Positions 9,210-16,986 are shown, counted from the first letter of the stretch. The stretch: DNA of 64,000 nucleotides from JBPCMN01 sp013695115 (GCA_051002235.1 JBPCMN010000023.1:1-64000), one strand, 5' to 3'. The notes: generated by a model not told the origin, from the letters alone. Numbers and translations are program-made.

Positions 9210-10448
9210 CTACTCCTCGTCGATGTGATCTGGGTCGAACGCCTCGTGGAAGGCATCGATGGTGGGACGGATCGTCGCGGTCGGTTCCGCCTCGACCGCG
9301 TCGAGCGTCTTGAGTCCCAAGCCGGTGATGTAGAGGACGACCCGCTCGTCGGGCGTCACGACACCCTCGTCGGCGAGGCGTTTGAGCGAGGCGACGGTGA
9401 CGCCGCCGGCGGTCTCGGCGAAGATGCCCTCGGTGCGGGCGAGCAGCCGGATCCCCTCGACGACCTCGCCGTCGCTGACCGCGGCGAGGCCGCCTTCGGT
9501 CTGGCGGACCGCATCGAGGGCAAAGTAGCCGTCGGCGGGGTTTCCGATCGCCAGCGACTTGGCGATCGTGTCCGGCTTGACCGGGCGGATCGTGTCGGAC
9601 CCCTCGCGCCAGGCGGTGGCGACCGGCGAACATCCGAGTGCCTGCGCGCCCGAGACCCGCACGTTCGGGGCGTGGTCGAGCAGGCCGACCTGGTGCAGCT
9701 CGTCGAACCCCTTGCGGATCTTCGTGAGCAACGAGCCGCTCGCGACAGGAACCACGACGTGGTCGGGCGTCTCCCACCCGAGCTGCTCGGCGGTCTCGTA
9801 CGCGAGCGTCTTCGACCCCTCGGCGTAGAACGGCCGCACGTTGACGTTCACGAACGCCCACCGATACGTGCCCGCGAGCTCGGCGCACAGCCGGTTGACG
9901 TCGTCATAGTTCCCCTCGATGGCGACGACATTCCCGCCGTACACCGCGGTCGTGACGACTTTGGCCCGCTCCAGGTTCGACGGAATGAACACGAAGCTCC
10001 GCAGCCCCGCCCGGGCGGCGTGAGCCGCGACGGAGTTGGCGAGGTTCCCAGTCGACGCGCACGCCGCCGTCTTGAACCCGAACTCGAGCGCCTTCGACAG
10101 CGCGACCGACGCGACCCGATCCTTGAACGAGTTGGTGGGGTTGAGCGTGTCGTTCTTCACCCACACCTCTCCCAGCCCGAGAGCAGCAGCGAGGCGGTCG
10201 GCCCGGACGAGGGGCGTGAAGCCCGCGCCCAGGTCGACGGCGTGGCCCCGGTCGACCGGCAGGAGGTCGGCGTAGCGCCAGATGCTGGCGGGACCGGCCG
10301 CGATTTGCTCGCGGCTGACCGCGGCGGCGACCGCGGCGTAGTCGTACGTGACCTCGAGCGGGCCGAAGCACCACTCGCACGTGTACACCGGGGCAATCTC
10401 GTACTCGCGCCCGCATTCCCGGCACCGAAGTCCTTGGACGTGCGCCAT
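9210..10448 (-). CDS. thrC: threonine synthase-family PLP enzyme
   Basis: This 412-residue fold-type II PLP enzyme has an N-terminal zinc ribbon (Cys9, Cys12, Cys24, Cys27). The PLP lysine is Lys109 in NPTNSFKDR, where most threonine synthases have NPTGSFKDR. The phosphate-binding stretch ASTGNLANSVAAHAA and a glycine-rich SGS motif follow. Threonine synthase converts O-phosphohomoserine to threonine. Here a SAM-I riboswitch lies upstream and a sulfur carrier downstream, so a methionine-branch role is possible. I use ATG 10448 because GAGGAGG lies directly before it; ATG 10472 is buried in a predicted hairpin. Confidence 0.85.
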   Translation of the reverse strand: MAHVQGLRCRECGREYEIAPVYTCEWCFGPLEVTYDYAAVAAAVSREQIAAGPASIWRYADLLPVDRGHAVDLGAGFTPLVRADRLAAALGLGEVWVKNDTLNPTNSFKDRVASVALSKALEFGFKTAACASTGNLANSVAAHAARAGLRSFVFIPSNLERAKVVTTAVYGGNVVAIEGNYDDVNRLCAELAGTYRWAFVNVNVRPFYAEGSKTLAYETAEQLGWETPDHVVVPVASGSLLTKIRKGFDELHQVGLLDHAPNVRVSGAQALGCSPVATAWREGSDTIRPVKPDTIAKSLAIGNPADGYFALDAVRQTEGGLAAVSDGEVVEGIRLLARTEGIFAETAGGVTVASLKRLADEGVVTPDERVVLYITGLGLKTLDAVEAEPTATIRPTIDAFHEAFDPDHIDEE

Positions 10449-10521
10449 GTTCCTCCTCTGTACCCGAGCCATCCGGGCCCGGGCTCCTCGACGCGCTCTC
10501 GAGCGCCTCGAGCGGAGGAAC
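10449..10521 (-). promoter_or_regulatory. riboswitch expression platform: anti-Shine-Dalgarno pairing
   Basis: The bases before the thrC start read GGAGGAAC-ATG (10456-10449). An exact 8-nt complement, GTTCCTCC, lies at 10521-10514. Two strong hairpins sit between them (GCGCTC-GA-GAGCGC, and CCCGGGCC pairing with GGCTCGGG). GTTCCTCC can instead fold into a local hairpin with GAGCGG upstream. The two folds are mutually exclusive, which suggests translational control. Confidence 0.6.
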
Positions 10522-10533
10522 CGCTCCGAAGCT

Positions 10534-10634
10534 GCTCATCGTTCAGGCATTGGCACCTGGTCTCGCCTCTGGCGGAGGCGGTGGCTGGTTGCCGCGGCGT
10601 CGTCGGGCCTGTCCCTCGGCCGCTCTTGATGAGC
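10534..10634 (-). promoter_or_regulatory. SAM-I (S-box) riboswitch upstream of thrC-moaD
   Basis: The minus strand shows the S-box core. P1 is GCTCATC pairing with GATGAGC. Conserved blocks follow in order: AAGAG, GAGGGA, GGCCC, GCGGCAACC and GGTGCCAAT. The element of about 101 nt lies 86 bases before the thrC start. SAM-I elements bind S-adenosylmethionine and normally repress sulfur or methionine genes. Confidence 0.93.
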
Positions 10635-10689
10635 GCGTACCGGGGACAAGATACCACCGGGAGCGCGTTTCGGCCGCTCGAACCGTGCA

Positions 10690-10695
10690 TAGGCT
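10690..10695 (+). promoter_or_regulatory. -10 element of leaderless gpgS
   Basis: TAGGCT ends 6 nt before the GTG start of gpgS and no Shine-Dalgarno sequence is present, which fits a leaderless transcript. Confidence 0.5.
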
Positions 10696-10701
10696 CGCGG
10701 C

Positions 10702-11625
10702 GTGCGTTCGTTCCGGGACAAGGAAAGGGCGGGGCTGCTGGCCCGGGCGAAGGCCCGCGAGGGCCTCACCGTTTCGGTGTGCATCCCGGCGCGGGACGAG
10801 GAGGCGACCCTCGGCGAGATCGTCACCACCATCCGCCGCGAGCTCGTGGAGGCCGTGCCGCTCGTCGACGAGGTCGTTGTGCTCGACGACGGCTCGCTCG
10901 ACGCGACGGCGCGGGTCGCCGCCCGCGCCGGCGCACGCGTGTGGGCGGTCGACCAGGTGCCCGACGGGCTGCCCGCCGGTTCCGGGAAGGGCAACGCGCT
11001 CTGGAAGTCGCTGTTCGTCGCCGAGGGCGCCATCATCTGTTTCCTCGACGCCGACGTGCGGAACTTCGGGTCGCACTTCGTCTCGAGGCTCGTCGAGCCC
11101 CTGGTGGCGCGACCCGCGGTCGGCATGGTGAAGAGCTACTACCGCCGTCCGCTCTACGGCGAGCCCACCGGTGGCGGGCGCGTCACCGAGTTGATGGCGC
11201 GGCCGCTGCTCTCCCGGCTGTTCCCGGAGCTGGCCCACTTCGTGCAACCGCTCTCCGGTGAGTACGCGGCGCGGCGGGAGGTGCTGGAAGCGGTCCCGTT
11301 CGTGCAGGGATGGGGCGTGGAGGTCGGACTGCTCATCGACGTGGCCGAGCGCTTCGGGAGCGACGCGATCGTCCAGGCCGACCTGGGTGCGCGCGAGCAC
11401 CGCAACCGCCCGCTCGACGATCTCGGCCTGCAAGCTCTCGCGATCCTGGTCACCGGCCTGCGTCGGGCCGGCCTCGACCATGGCCAATCGGATGGCGCGG
11501 CCGAGCTCGTCCGCTTCGGCGCTGCGCTCCAGCCCGAGCGCGCCGCGGTCGAGGTGCGCGAGCGACCGCCGATGCTCACGGTGCCGGCGTACGTCGCCAA
11601 GTTCGGCCGCGAGCTCTCCGCCTAG
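10702..11625 (+). CDS. gpgS: glucosyl-3-phosphoglycerate synthase
   Basis: This 307-residue GT-A enzyme of the GT81 family transfers glucose from a nucleotide sugar to 3-phosphoglycerate. That is the first step to glucosylglycerate and, in mycobacteria, to methylglucose lipopolysaccharide. It shows the nucleotide-binding start VSVCIPARDEEATLGEIV, VVVLDDGSLDAT, the metal-binding FLDADVR and the acceptor-region QPLSGEYAARREVLE and GWGVEVGLLIDV, all typical of GpgS. The GTG start is apparently leaderless. No GpgP phosphatase is adjacent; the OtsB-like HAD enzyme at 15404 or an unlinked gene could serve. The glycerate kinase and trehalose genes downstream suggest an osmolyte locus. Confidence 0.92.
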   Translation: MRSFRDKERAGLLARAKAREGLTVSVCIPARDEEATLGEIVTTIRRELVEAVPLVDEVVVLDDGSLDATARVAARAGARVWAVDQVPDGLPAGSGKGNALWKSLFVAEGAIICFLDADVRNFGSHFVSRLVEPLVARPAVGMVKSYYRRPLYGEPTGGGRVTELMARPLLSRLFPELAHFVQPLSGEYAARREVLEAVPFVQGWGVEVGLLIDVAERFGSDAIVQADLGAREHRNRPLDDLGLQALAILVTGLRRAGLDHGQSDGAAELVRFGAALQPERAAVEVRERPPMLTVPAYVAKFGRELSA

Positions 11626-11627
11626 AG

Positions 11628-12656
11628 CTACTCACCGAGGGCGCGGCGGCCGGCCTCGAGCGCGGCCTCTTCCACCAGGACGGCGGCCCGCGAGAACGCC
11701 TCGCCCGCCTGCCACACCCGTTCGGTCAGCGCGAGCACGTGCACGTCGCCGAGCACCGAGAGCTCCTCGCGGGCATCGTCGGTGACCTGTCCCGCGATCA
11801 CGGCGCGATGGGCAATCCCCTCCTCGGCCGCCCACTCGAGGACGCCGCCCACGACCTTGCCCTCGAAGCTCGTGCGGTCGACCTTGCCCTCGCCGGTCAC
11901 GACGAGGTCGACGTCTTCGAGCGCGTCTTCGAGTCCGGCCGCCTGCGCCACCACCTCGAAGCCGGGTTCGAGCGTCGCGCCGATGGCGGCGAGTCCGCCG
12001 GCGAGACCGCCGGCGGCTCCGCCCCCGTCGAGCTCGGTCACGTCGACGCCGGTGCGGCGCTCGTACTCCTCGGCCAGACGCCGGAGCCGGCGCGTCAGCA
12101 GGGACACCTGCGCTTCGGTCGCGCCTTTCTGGGGCGCGTAGACCGTGGCCGCGTCGAGGAACCTCGTGGCCACGTCGCAGGCGATGGTCACTCGGAGCCC
12201 GCCCAGCGACCAGCCGAGCGCGTCCACGGCGCCGAGCCCGCCATCCGTCGTCGCGCTCCCTCCGACACCGACGATGATGCGGCGAGCGCCGCCGCGGGCG
12301 GCCGTCGCGATGAGCTCACCCGTCCCCCGGGTGCTGGCGCGCAAGGGATCGTTGCGTCCGGCGACGAGATCGAGGCCGCTGGCGCGCGCCATCTCGACCA
12401 CCGCGGTCCCGTCGGGCAGGAGCGCCCACTCGGCCTCGACCGGCTCACCCAACGGTCCGGTCACCCGCGCCGTCCGGATCGAGCCGCCCCGGGCAGCTAC
12501 GAGCGCGTCGAGCGTTCCCTCGCCGCCGTCGGCCACCGGGAGCCGGCGCACCTCGGCGAAGCCCGCCGCGGCCAGACCCGCGGCCATGGCATTGGCCGCC
12601 TCGGCGGCGGTGAGCGTCCCGCGGAACTTGTCAGGACACGCTAGGGCGGTGGGCAC
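11628..12656 (-). CDS. glycerate kinase (GarK/GlxK family)
   Basis: This 342-residue kinase phosphorylates D-glycerate; most family members make 2-phosphoglycerate. It starts with the family motif ALACPDKFRGTLTA. It contains VADGGEGTLDAL, the glycine-rich GVGGSATTDGGLGAV and VVTGEGKVDRTSFEGKVV, all hallmarks of the class I glycerate kinase fold. The GTG at 12656 is only 19 bases from the divergent treT start, and its stop is 2 bases past the convergent gpgS stop. Recycling glycerate released from glucosylglycerate is a plausible role given the neighbour. Confidence 0.9.
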   Translation of the reverse strand: MPTALACPDKFRGTLTAAEAANAMAAGLAAAGFAEVRRLPVADGGEGTLDALVAARGGSIRTARVTGPLGEPVEAEWALLPDGTAVVEMARASGLDLVAGRNDPLRASTRGTGELIATAARGGARRIIVGVGGSATTDGGLGAVDALGWSLGGLRVTIACDVATRFLDAATVYAPQKGATEAQVSLLTRRLRRLAEEYERRTGVDVTELDGGGAAGGLAGGLAAIGATLEPGFEVVAQAAGLEDALEDVDLVVTGEGKVDRTSFEGKVVGGVLEWAAEEGIAHRAVIAGQVTDDAREELSVLGDVHVLALTERVWQAGEAFSRAAVLVEEAALEAGRRALGE

Positions 12657-12675
12657 GCTGGATAGATTGCACCGA
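12657..12675. promoter_or_regulatory. 19-base divergent leaderless promoter region
   Basis: Plus-strand TAGATT (12663-12668) lies 7 nt before the treT ATG. Its complement supplies CAATCT (12669-12664), 7 nt before the glycerate kinase GTG. The two -10-like hexamers overlap in opposite orientations, so the genes probably compete for polymerase. Confidence 0.55.
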
Positions 12676-13923
12676 ATGCTCGAACGCGTCCCGTTGCTCG
12701 AGAAGGACCTCGACGCCTACAGCGAGATCGTCGGCACGGAGGTCGTCGCCCGCATCCGCGAGCTGGCCGAGCCCTTGCGCGGTGCCCGTGTTCTCCATGT
12801 CAACGCCACCGCCTACGGCGGCGGGGTCGCAGAGCTGCTCGCCACCCACGTACCCCTCTTGCGGAGCGCCGGCCTCGCAGCCGACTGGCAGGTGATCCGC
12901 GGGAGCGACGAGTTCTTCAAGGTCACCAAGTCGGTCCACAACGCGCTCCAAGGAGGCGACGTCGAGTGGACGCGAACCATGGAGGCCGCCTACCTGGAGA
13001 ATGTGCTCGACAACGCCCTCAGGCTCGAAGGTGCGTTCGACTTCGTCGTCGTCCACGATCCCCAGCCGGCCGCCCTACGCAGCTTCGTACGTGACCGCAC
13101 CCTCAGGCACGAGGGGACGAAGTGGATCTGGCGCTGCCACATCGACCTCACCGACGCCGATCCCAAGGTGTGGGAGTTCTACCGGCCATTCGTCGAGCTT
13201 CACGATGCCGCGGTGTTCACCATGCCGGAGTTCGTGCCCGACACACTCGAGCTGGAGCCACTCGTGGCCCCGCCGTGCATCGATCCACTGTCGGTGAAGA
13301 ACCTCGACCTACCCCGGCCCTTCGGCGAGGAGCTGTGCAAGCAGTACGGGGTCGACGTGCGCCGTCCTTTCGTCTGTCAGGTGAGCCGTTACGACCCCTG
13401 GAAGGATCCGATCGGCGTGATCGACGCGTTCCGGATCGTGCGCGAGAAGGTGACTGACGCGCAGCTGGTGCTGGCCGGGTCCATGGCTACCGACGACCCC
13501 GAGGGCTTCCAAGTGTGGGAGGAAGTCCAGCAGGCGCGCGCTGACGACCCCGACATCCACCTCCTCTCGAACATCCAGCAAGTGGGGAACGTGCAGATCA
13601 ACGCGTTCCAACGGCTGGCCGCCGTCGTCATCCAGAAGTCGATACGTGAGGGCTTCGGACTGACGGTGTCGGAGGCGCTCTGGAAGGGCCGCCCGGTTGT
13701 CGGCGGACGCGCCGGCGGCATCGTGCTCCAGATCCGCGACGGTTACGACGGCTACCTCGTCGACTCGGTCGAGGAGTGCGCCGCCCGCACGATCGATCTG
13801 CTGGCCGACCCGGTCGGTGCCGACGCCATGGGCGCCCAGGGTCGCGAGCACGTGCGACAGAACTTCCTCTGCACCCGCGAGCTCGAGGACTGGCTGCGGC
13901 TGTTCACGCAGCTCCGGGCCTGA
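12676..13923 (+). CDS. treT: trehalose glycosyltransferring synthase (TreT, GT4)
   Basis: This 415-residue GT-B enzyme forms trehalose directly from a nucleotide-activated glucose and glucose, reversibly. TreT landmarks are clear: HVNATAYGGGVAE at residues 41-53, FFKVTKSVHNALQG, the donor-site SIREGFGLTVSEALWKGRPVVGG and the interdomain VSRYDPWKDPIGVIDAF. The ATG at 12676 follows a -10-like TAGATT by 7 nt. Its TGA directly abuts the ATG of the GT20 gene, so the two are translated in tandem. Finding TreT and an OtsA-like enzyme back to back suggests two trehalose routes or two related disaccharides. Confidence 0.9.
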   Translation: MLERVPLLEKDLDAYSEIVGTEVVARIRELAEPLRGARVLHVNATAYGGGVAELLATHVPLLRSAGLAADWQVIRGSDEFFKVTKSVHNALQGGDVEWTRTMEAAYLENVLDNALRLEGAFDFVVVHDPQPAALRSFVRDRTLRHEGTKWIWRCHIDLTDADPKVWEFYRPFVELHDAAVFTMPEFVPDTLELEPLVAPPCIDPLSVKNLDLPRPFGEELCKQYGVDVRRPFVCQVSRYDPWKDPIGVIDAFRIVREKVTDAQLVLAGSMATDDPEGFQVWEEVQQARADDPDIHLLSNIQQVGNVQINAFQRLAAVVIQKSIREGFGLTVSEALWKGRPVVGGRAGGIVLQIRDGYDGYLVDSVEECAARTIDLLADPVGADAMGAQGREHVRQNFLCTRELEDWLRLFTQLRA

Positions 13924-15303
13924 ATGCTCGTCGCGTCGCACCGCGGACCGAGCAGCTTCAGCGAGGCCGAAGACGGATCGTTCACGGTTCGGCGCGGTGC
14001 GGGAGGCGTCGTGAGCGCGCTCGAGCCGCTGCTGACCCGACCGGGCAACGAAACCCCCGCCACCTGGGTCGCGGCGGCGATAGGCGACGGTGATCGCGCC
14101 GCCGTGCGCGCCGGCGCCGCGACGGTCCCGGACCTCGACCTCCACCTGCTCGAGCTCGACCCGCACGCTCACCGGCTGCATTACGACCTGGTGTCCAACG
14201 CGGTGCTGTGGTTCCTCCACCACGGCCTGTTCGATCTCCCCCGCCGACCGAGATTCGACACCCGATTTCGGGAGGCATGGGACGCCTACACCGCTGTCAA
14301 CCGCGCCTTCGCCGACCACATCTCGGCGTGCGCGCCGTCCGAAGAGGTCGTGCTGGTGCAGGACTACCACCTCGCGCTCGTGCCCGGGTTCCTGCGCGCG
14401 TCCCGCCCCGACCTGCGCGTCACGCACTTCAACCACACGCCCTTCTGCGGGCCCACGTCGATCCGGGTGCTTCCCGACGCGGTCTCCAGCTCGATCTGCG
14501 AGTCGATGGCATCCGTCCCTTCGGGCTTCCACACCGCCCGCTGGGCGCGGGCCTACGAAGCGTCCGCGCACGAGGTACTGGGCGCCGACCGCCCGGTCGC
14601 GCCCGCCTTCGTCGCGTCGCTCGGGCCCGACGCCGACGATCTCGCCGCGACCGCGGCTTCACCCGAAGCGGCGGTGGCCGCCCGGACCCTCGAGGAGCAA
14701 GTCGGCGACCGCTCGCTCATCGTGCGCACCGACCGCGTCGAACCTTCGAAGAACATCGTGCGGGGGTTTCTCGCCTACGACCTGATGCTGTCGGAGCACC
14801 CCGAATGGCAGGAGCGCGTGACCTTCGTCGCGTTGGTCTACGCGTCCCGCGAAGGCCTACCCGAGTACCTCGCCTACCGCCAGGAGGTCGAGCAGGCCGC
14901 GGCGCGCGTCAACGAGCGCTGGGGACGCAGCGACTGGCAGCCGGTCGTCCTCGACACCCGGGACGACCACGCCCGCAGCATCGCCGGGCTGCTCCGCTAC
15001 GACGTCCTCCTGGTGAACCCGATCAAGGACGGGCTCAACCTGGTCGCCAAGGAGGGTCCCCTCGTCAACCGACGCGACGGTGTGGTCTGTCTGTCACGGG
15101 AGGCGGGGGCGTTCGACGAACTGCGCGACGGGGTGGTGGCCGTCCACCCGTACGACCTCGCGCAGACCGCGTCGGCCCTTCAGGTCGCGCTCACGATGCC
15201 CGACGACGAACGGCGCGGCCGCGCCGCCCGTCTGCGATCGCTGGCGGCGGCCCGCACCCCGGCCGACTGGCTGAACGACCAGATCCGCGCCGCCGGCGGC
15301 TAA
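13924..15303 (+). CDS. GT20 trehalose-6-phosphate synthase-like enzyme
   Basis: This 459-residue GT-B protein of the OtsA family would transfer glucose from a nucleotide sugar to a sugar phosphate. The N-terminal loop is ASHRGP instead of the common SNRLP. RGAGGVVSAL, the catalytic-domain VQDYHLALVP and the donor-binding NPIKDGLNLVAKE are present. The usual R-x-D-x5-K-G signature reads TDRVEPSKN, with Asn for Gly. Trehalose 6-phosphate is the likely product given otsB downstream, but the substitutions leave room for another acceptor. The start abuts the treT stop. A strong hairpin (repeat family A) follows the stop. Confidence 0.82.
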   Translation: MLVASHRGPSSFSEAEDGSFTVRRGAGGVVSALEPLLTRPGNETPATWVAAAIGDGDRAAVRAGAATVPDLDLHLLELDPHAHRLHYDLVSNAVLWFLHHGLFDLPRRPRFDTRFREAWDAYTAVNRAFADHISACAPSEEVVLVQDYHLALVPGFLRASRPDLRVTHFNHTPFCGPTSIRVLPDAVSSSICESMASVPSGFHTARWARAYEASAHEVLGADRPVAPAFVASLGPDADDLAATAASPEAAVAARTLEEQVGDRSLIVRTDRVEPSKNIVRGFLAYDLMLSEHPEWQERVTFVALVYASREGLPEYLAYRQEVEQAAARVNERWGRSDWQPVVLDTRDDHARSIAGLLRYDVLLVNPIKDGLNLVAKEGPLVNRRDGVVCLSREAGAFDELRDGVVAVHPYDLAQTASALQVALTMPDDERRGRAARLRSLAAARTPADWLNDQIRAAGG

Positions 15304-15314
15304 CCGACTTCCTG

Positions 15315-15387
15315 GGTCGCGCTCGCTTCGCTCGCCGCTCCCGCGCAACCCTGACTGTCCGGGGGCCGGGGAACCCGGCCCCCTCGT
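15315..15387 (+). repeat. intergenic hairpin repeat family A, copy 1
   Basis: This element of about 73 bp begins 11 bases after the GT20 stop. A GGTCGCGCTCGCTTCGCTCG block is followed by CGCTCCCGC and a 9-bp GC hairpin (GGGGGCCGG-N5-CCGGCCCCC at 15361-15383). A near-identical element lies after nadC on the minus strand. It may act as a terminator or mRNA stabiliser. Confidence 0.75.
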
Positions 15388-15403
15388 GGGCGGCCGGCGG
15401 GTC

Positions 15404-16183
15404 CTATCCCACCTCCGCGGCCAGCGCCTCGAGCAGAGCGGCCAGCGCTTCGGGACCGTCGACCACGATGTCGGATCGCGCCAGAAGCTCGGGGGGCGAT
15501 TCGTCCGACGCCACCGCGATGCGGACCGCGTGTGTGAGCCGTCCCGCGTTCACCACCCGGTCGAGGGCGTCGAAGGCGGGGAGGTCGCCCCGATCGTCAC
15601 CGGCGTAGCCGGCGGCGAAGAAGCCGGGCGCGAGCAGCGACTCGACCGCGGTCCCCTTGTCGACCGGAACCGGCGGCCGCAGCTCGCGGGCCATGCGGGT
15701 CGCATAGGTCACCAGGCCGTGGCGACGCGCCAGATCCTCGAGAAAAGCTGCCGCCTCGGCGTCACGCTCGGGCGCGGTCCGCCAGTGCACGGTGACCGCG
15801 ACCCCCGCCTTCCGCTCGACGAGCAACCCGGGGAGCTCGCGCTCGGCCTCGTCGGCGGCGGCCGCCACCGCGTCGACGTACGGGGCCACGCGCTCGTCGA
15901 CCACGGTCCGGCCGTCGACCCGGCGCTCGAGGCCGTACTGCCCGACGAGTTCAACCCCGTCGAGCGCGAGCGCGTCGGCGAGCACCTCGACCGGGCGTCC
16001 GCTCACGACCGCCACCAGGCCGACGCGCCCGACCAGCGCGCCGAGCGCGGCGCGCGCTTCCGGCAGCACCGCCGCGGCCGCCGGGTCGTCGACGATGCGC
16101 GAGAGGGAACCGTCGAAGTCGAGCAGGACGGCCGCCTGCTCGGGACGTTCGGCGAGGGGACAGAGCGCGGGGTCGAGTGGCAC
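15404..16183 (-). CDS. otsB: trehalose-6-phosphate phosphatase
   Basis: This 259-residue HAD phosphatase removes phosphate from trehalose 6-phosphate. Motif I is LDFDGSLS (nucleophile Asp22, acid Asp24), motif II is VVSGRP, and motif IV is YAGDDRGDLPAFDAL, each matching OtsB. It is convergent with the GT20 synthase gene and separated by the family A hairpin, so the pair is not an operon. I start at ATG 16183 (MPLDPAL), which gives the usual length. Action on glucosyl-3-phosphoglycerate is a weaker alternative. Confidence 0.87.
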   Translation of the reverse strand: MPLDPALCPLAERPEQAAVLLDFDGSLSRIVDDPAAAAVLPEARAALGALVGRVGLVAVVSGRPVEVLADALALDGVELVGQYGLERRVDGRTVVDERVAPYVDAVAAAADEAERELPGLLVERKAGVAVTVHWRTAPERDAEAAAFLEDLARRHGLVTYATRMARELRPPVPVDKGTAVESLLAPGFFAAGYAGDDRGDLPAFDALDRVVNAGRLTHAVRIAVASDESPPELLARSDIVVDGPEALAALLEALAAEVG

Positions 16184-16216
16184 CGGTGCGCGAGCGATCG
16201 CGCTGCGTCGAGCCGT

Positions 16217-16744
16217 CTACGCCGTGCCGAGGAGGACGAGACAGTCGGCGTTCTCGGCTTCCGCGGGAGGCTCGTCGGGGAACGGCTCGACCGTTGCACC
16301 CTCGCCCACTGCGAGCGTGAGCGCGGCCGCCTCGTTGTCGAAGCCCTCCCGGCACTGCACCGCCAGGCCCACGCGCGGGAGGGTGTTGCTGGCCGGCAAC
16401 GTGTTGTACCCGGCGGTGCGGAGCTGGTTCGCCTTGTTCTGCGCCGCGCCCGCCGCCTGGCCGGCGTTGAGTACGAGGACCCGGACCTCCGAGGGGGGGC
16501 GGCCGGCCGGCGTCGAGGCCGTGGTCTCCCCGGGTGCCGACGTCGCGGGGCCCCCTCCGCCGCCACCACCGTTGGCGGGGCCGGACGTGCCGTCATCGAC
16601 GATCTGGAGGAGCACGATGCCGACGATCACCGCCAGACCGATGAGCCCCGCGCCGCGTGCGGCGGAGAACACGACTGAGCGGCCGACATCGCGGCGGGCG
16701 ACGGAAACCATGGGCATCGAACCTACTGCGGCCGCGCTGCTCAT
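16217..16744 (-). CDS. membrane-anchored LytR C-terminal-domain protein
   Basis: This 175-residue protein has a short cytoplasmic N-terminus, one transmembrane helix (about residues 30-48), a Gly/Pro/Thr-rich linker and an extracellular LytR_C-type domain (about 85-170, with VRVLVLNAGQAAGAAQNKANQLRTAG). The domain also occurs at the end of LCP wall-polymer ligases, so a cell-envelope role is likely. It lacks the catalytic LCP domain. Its ATG overlaps the DUF3263 stop as ATGA, a pairing seen in many Actinomycetota. Confidence 0.82.
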   Translation of the reverse strand: MSSAAAVGSMPMVSVARRDVGRSVVFSAARGAGLIGLAVIVGIVLLQIVDDGTSGPANGGGGGGGPATSAPGETTASTPAGRPPSEVRVLVLNAGQAAGAAQNKANQLRTAGYNTLPASNTLPRVGLAVQCREGFDNEAAALTLAVGEGATVEPFPDEPPAEAENADCLVLLGTA

Positions 16745-16986
16745 TTGGCGCGGCGCCCCTCGATGCGGACTCGGCGCCGGTGCTCACGCAGCCGGCGGAC
16801 CCGCTTGACCGTCAGCGGGTCGTAGACGAGAGCGTCGGGCTCGTCGAGCAACTCGTTGAGGAGCTGGTAGTAGCGCGTCCCCGAGATTCCGAGCCGCTCT
16901 GGGATGGCGCGCTGCTTCGAGCCCGGCTGCGTCCACCAGGTGCGTTCAAAATCAAGGACGTCCCGGTCGCGGGGCGACAGACCCAT
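16741..16986 (-). CDS. DUF3263 family protein
   Basis: This small basic protein of 81 residues begins MGLSPRDRDVLDFERTWW. It contains a helix-turn-helix-like GSKQRAIPERLGISGTRYYQLLN and ends in a run of arginines. The family is actinobacterial, probably DNA-binding, of unknown function. I choose ATG 16986 because the family starts at MGLS; the in-frame upstream ATG at 17028 adds non-conserved residues. It is translationally coupled to the LytR_C gene by ATGA. Confidence 0.87.
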   Translation of the reverse strand: MGLSPRDRDVLDFERTWWTQPGSKQRAIPERLGISGTRYYQLLNELLDEPDALVYDPLTVKRVRRLREHRRRVRIEGRRAK

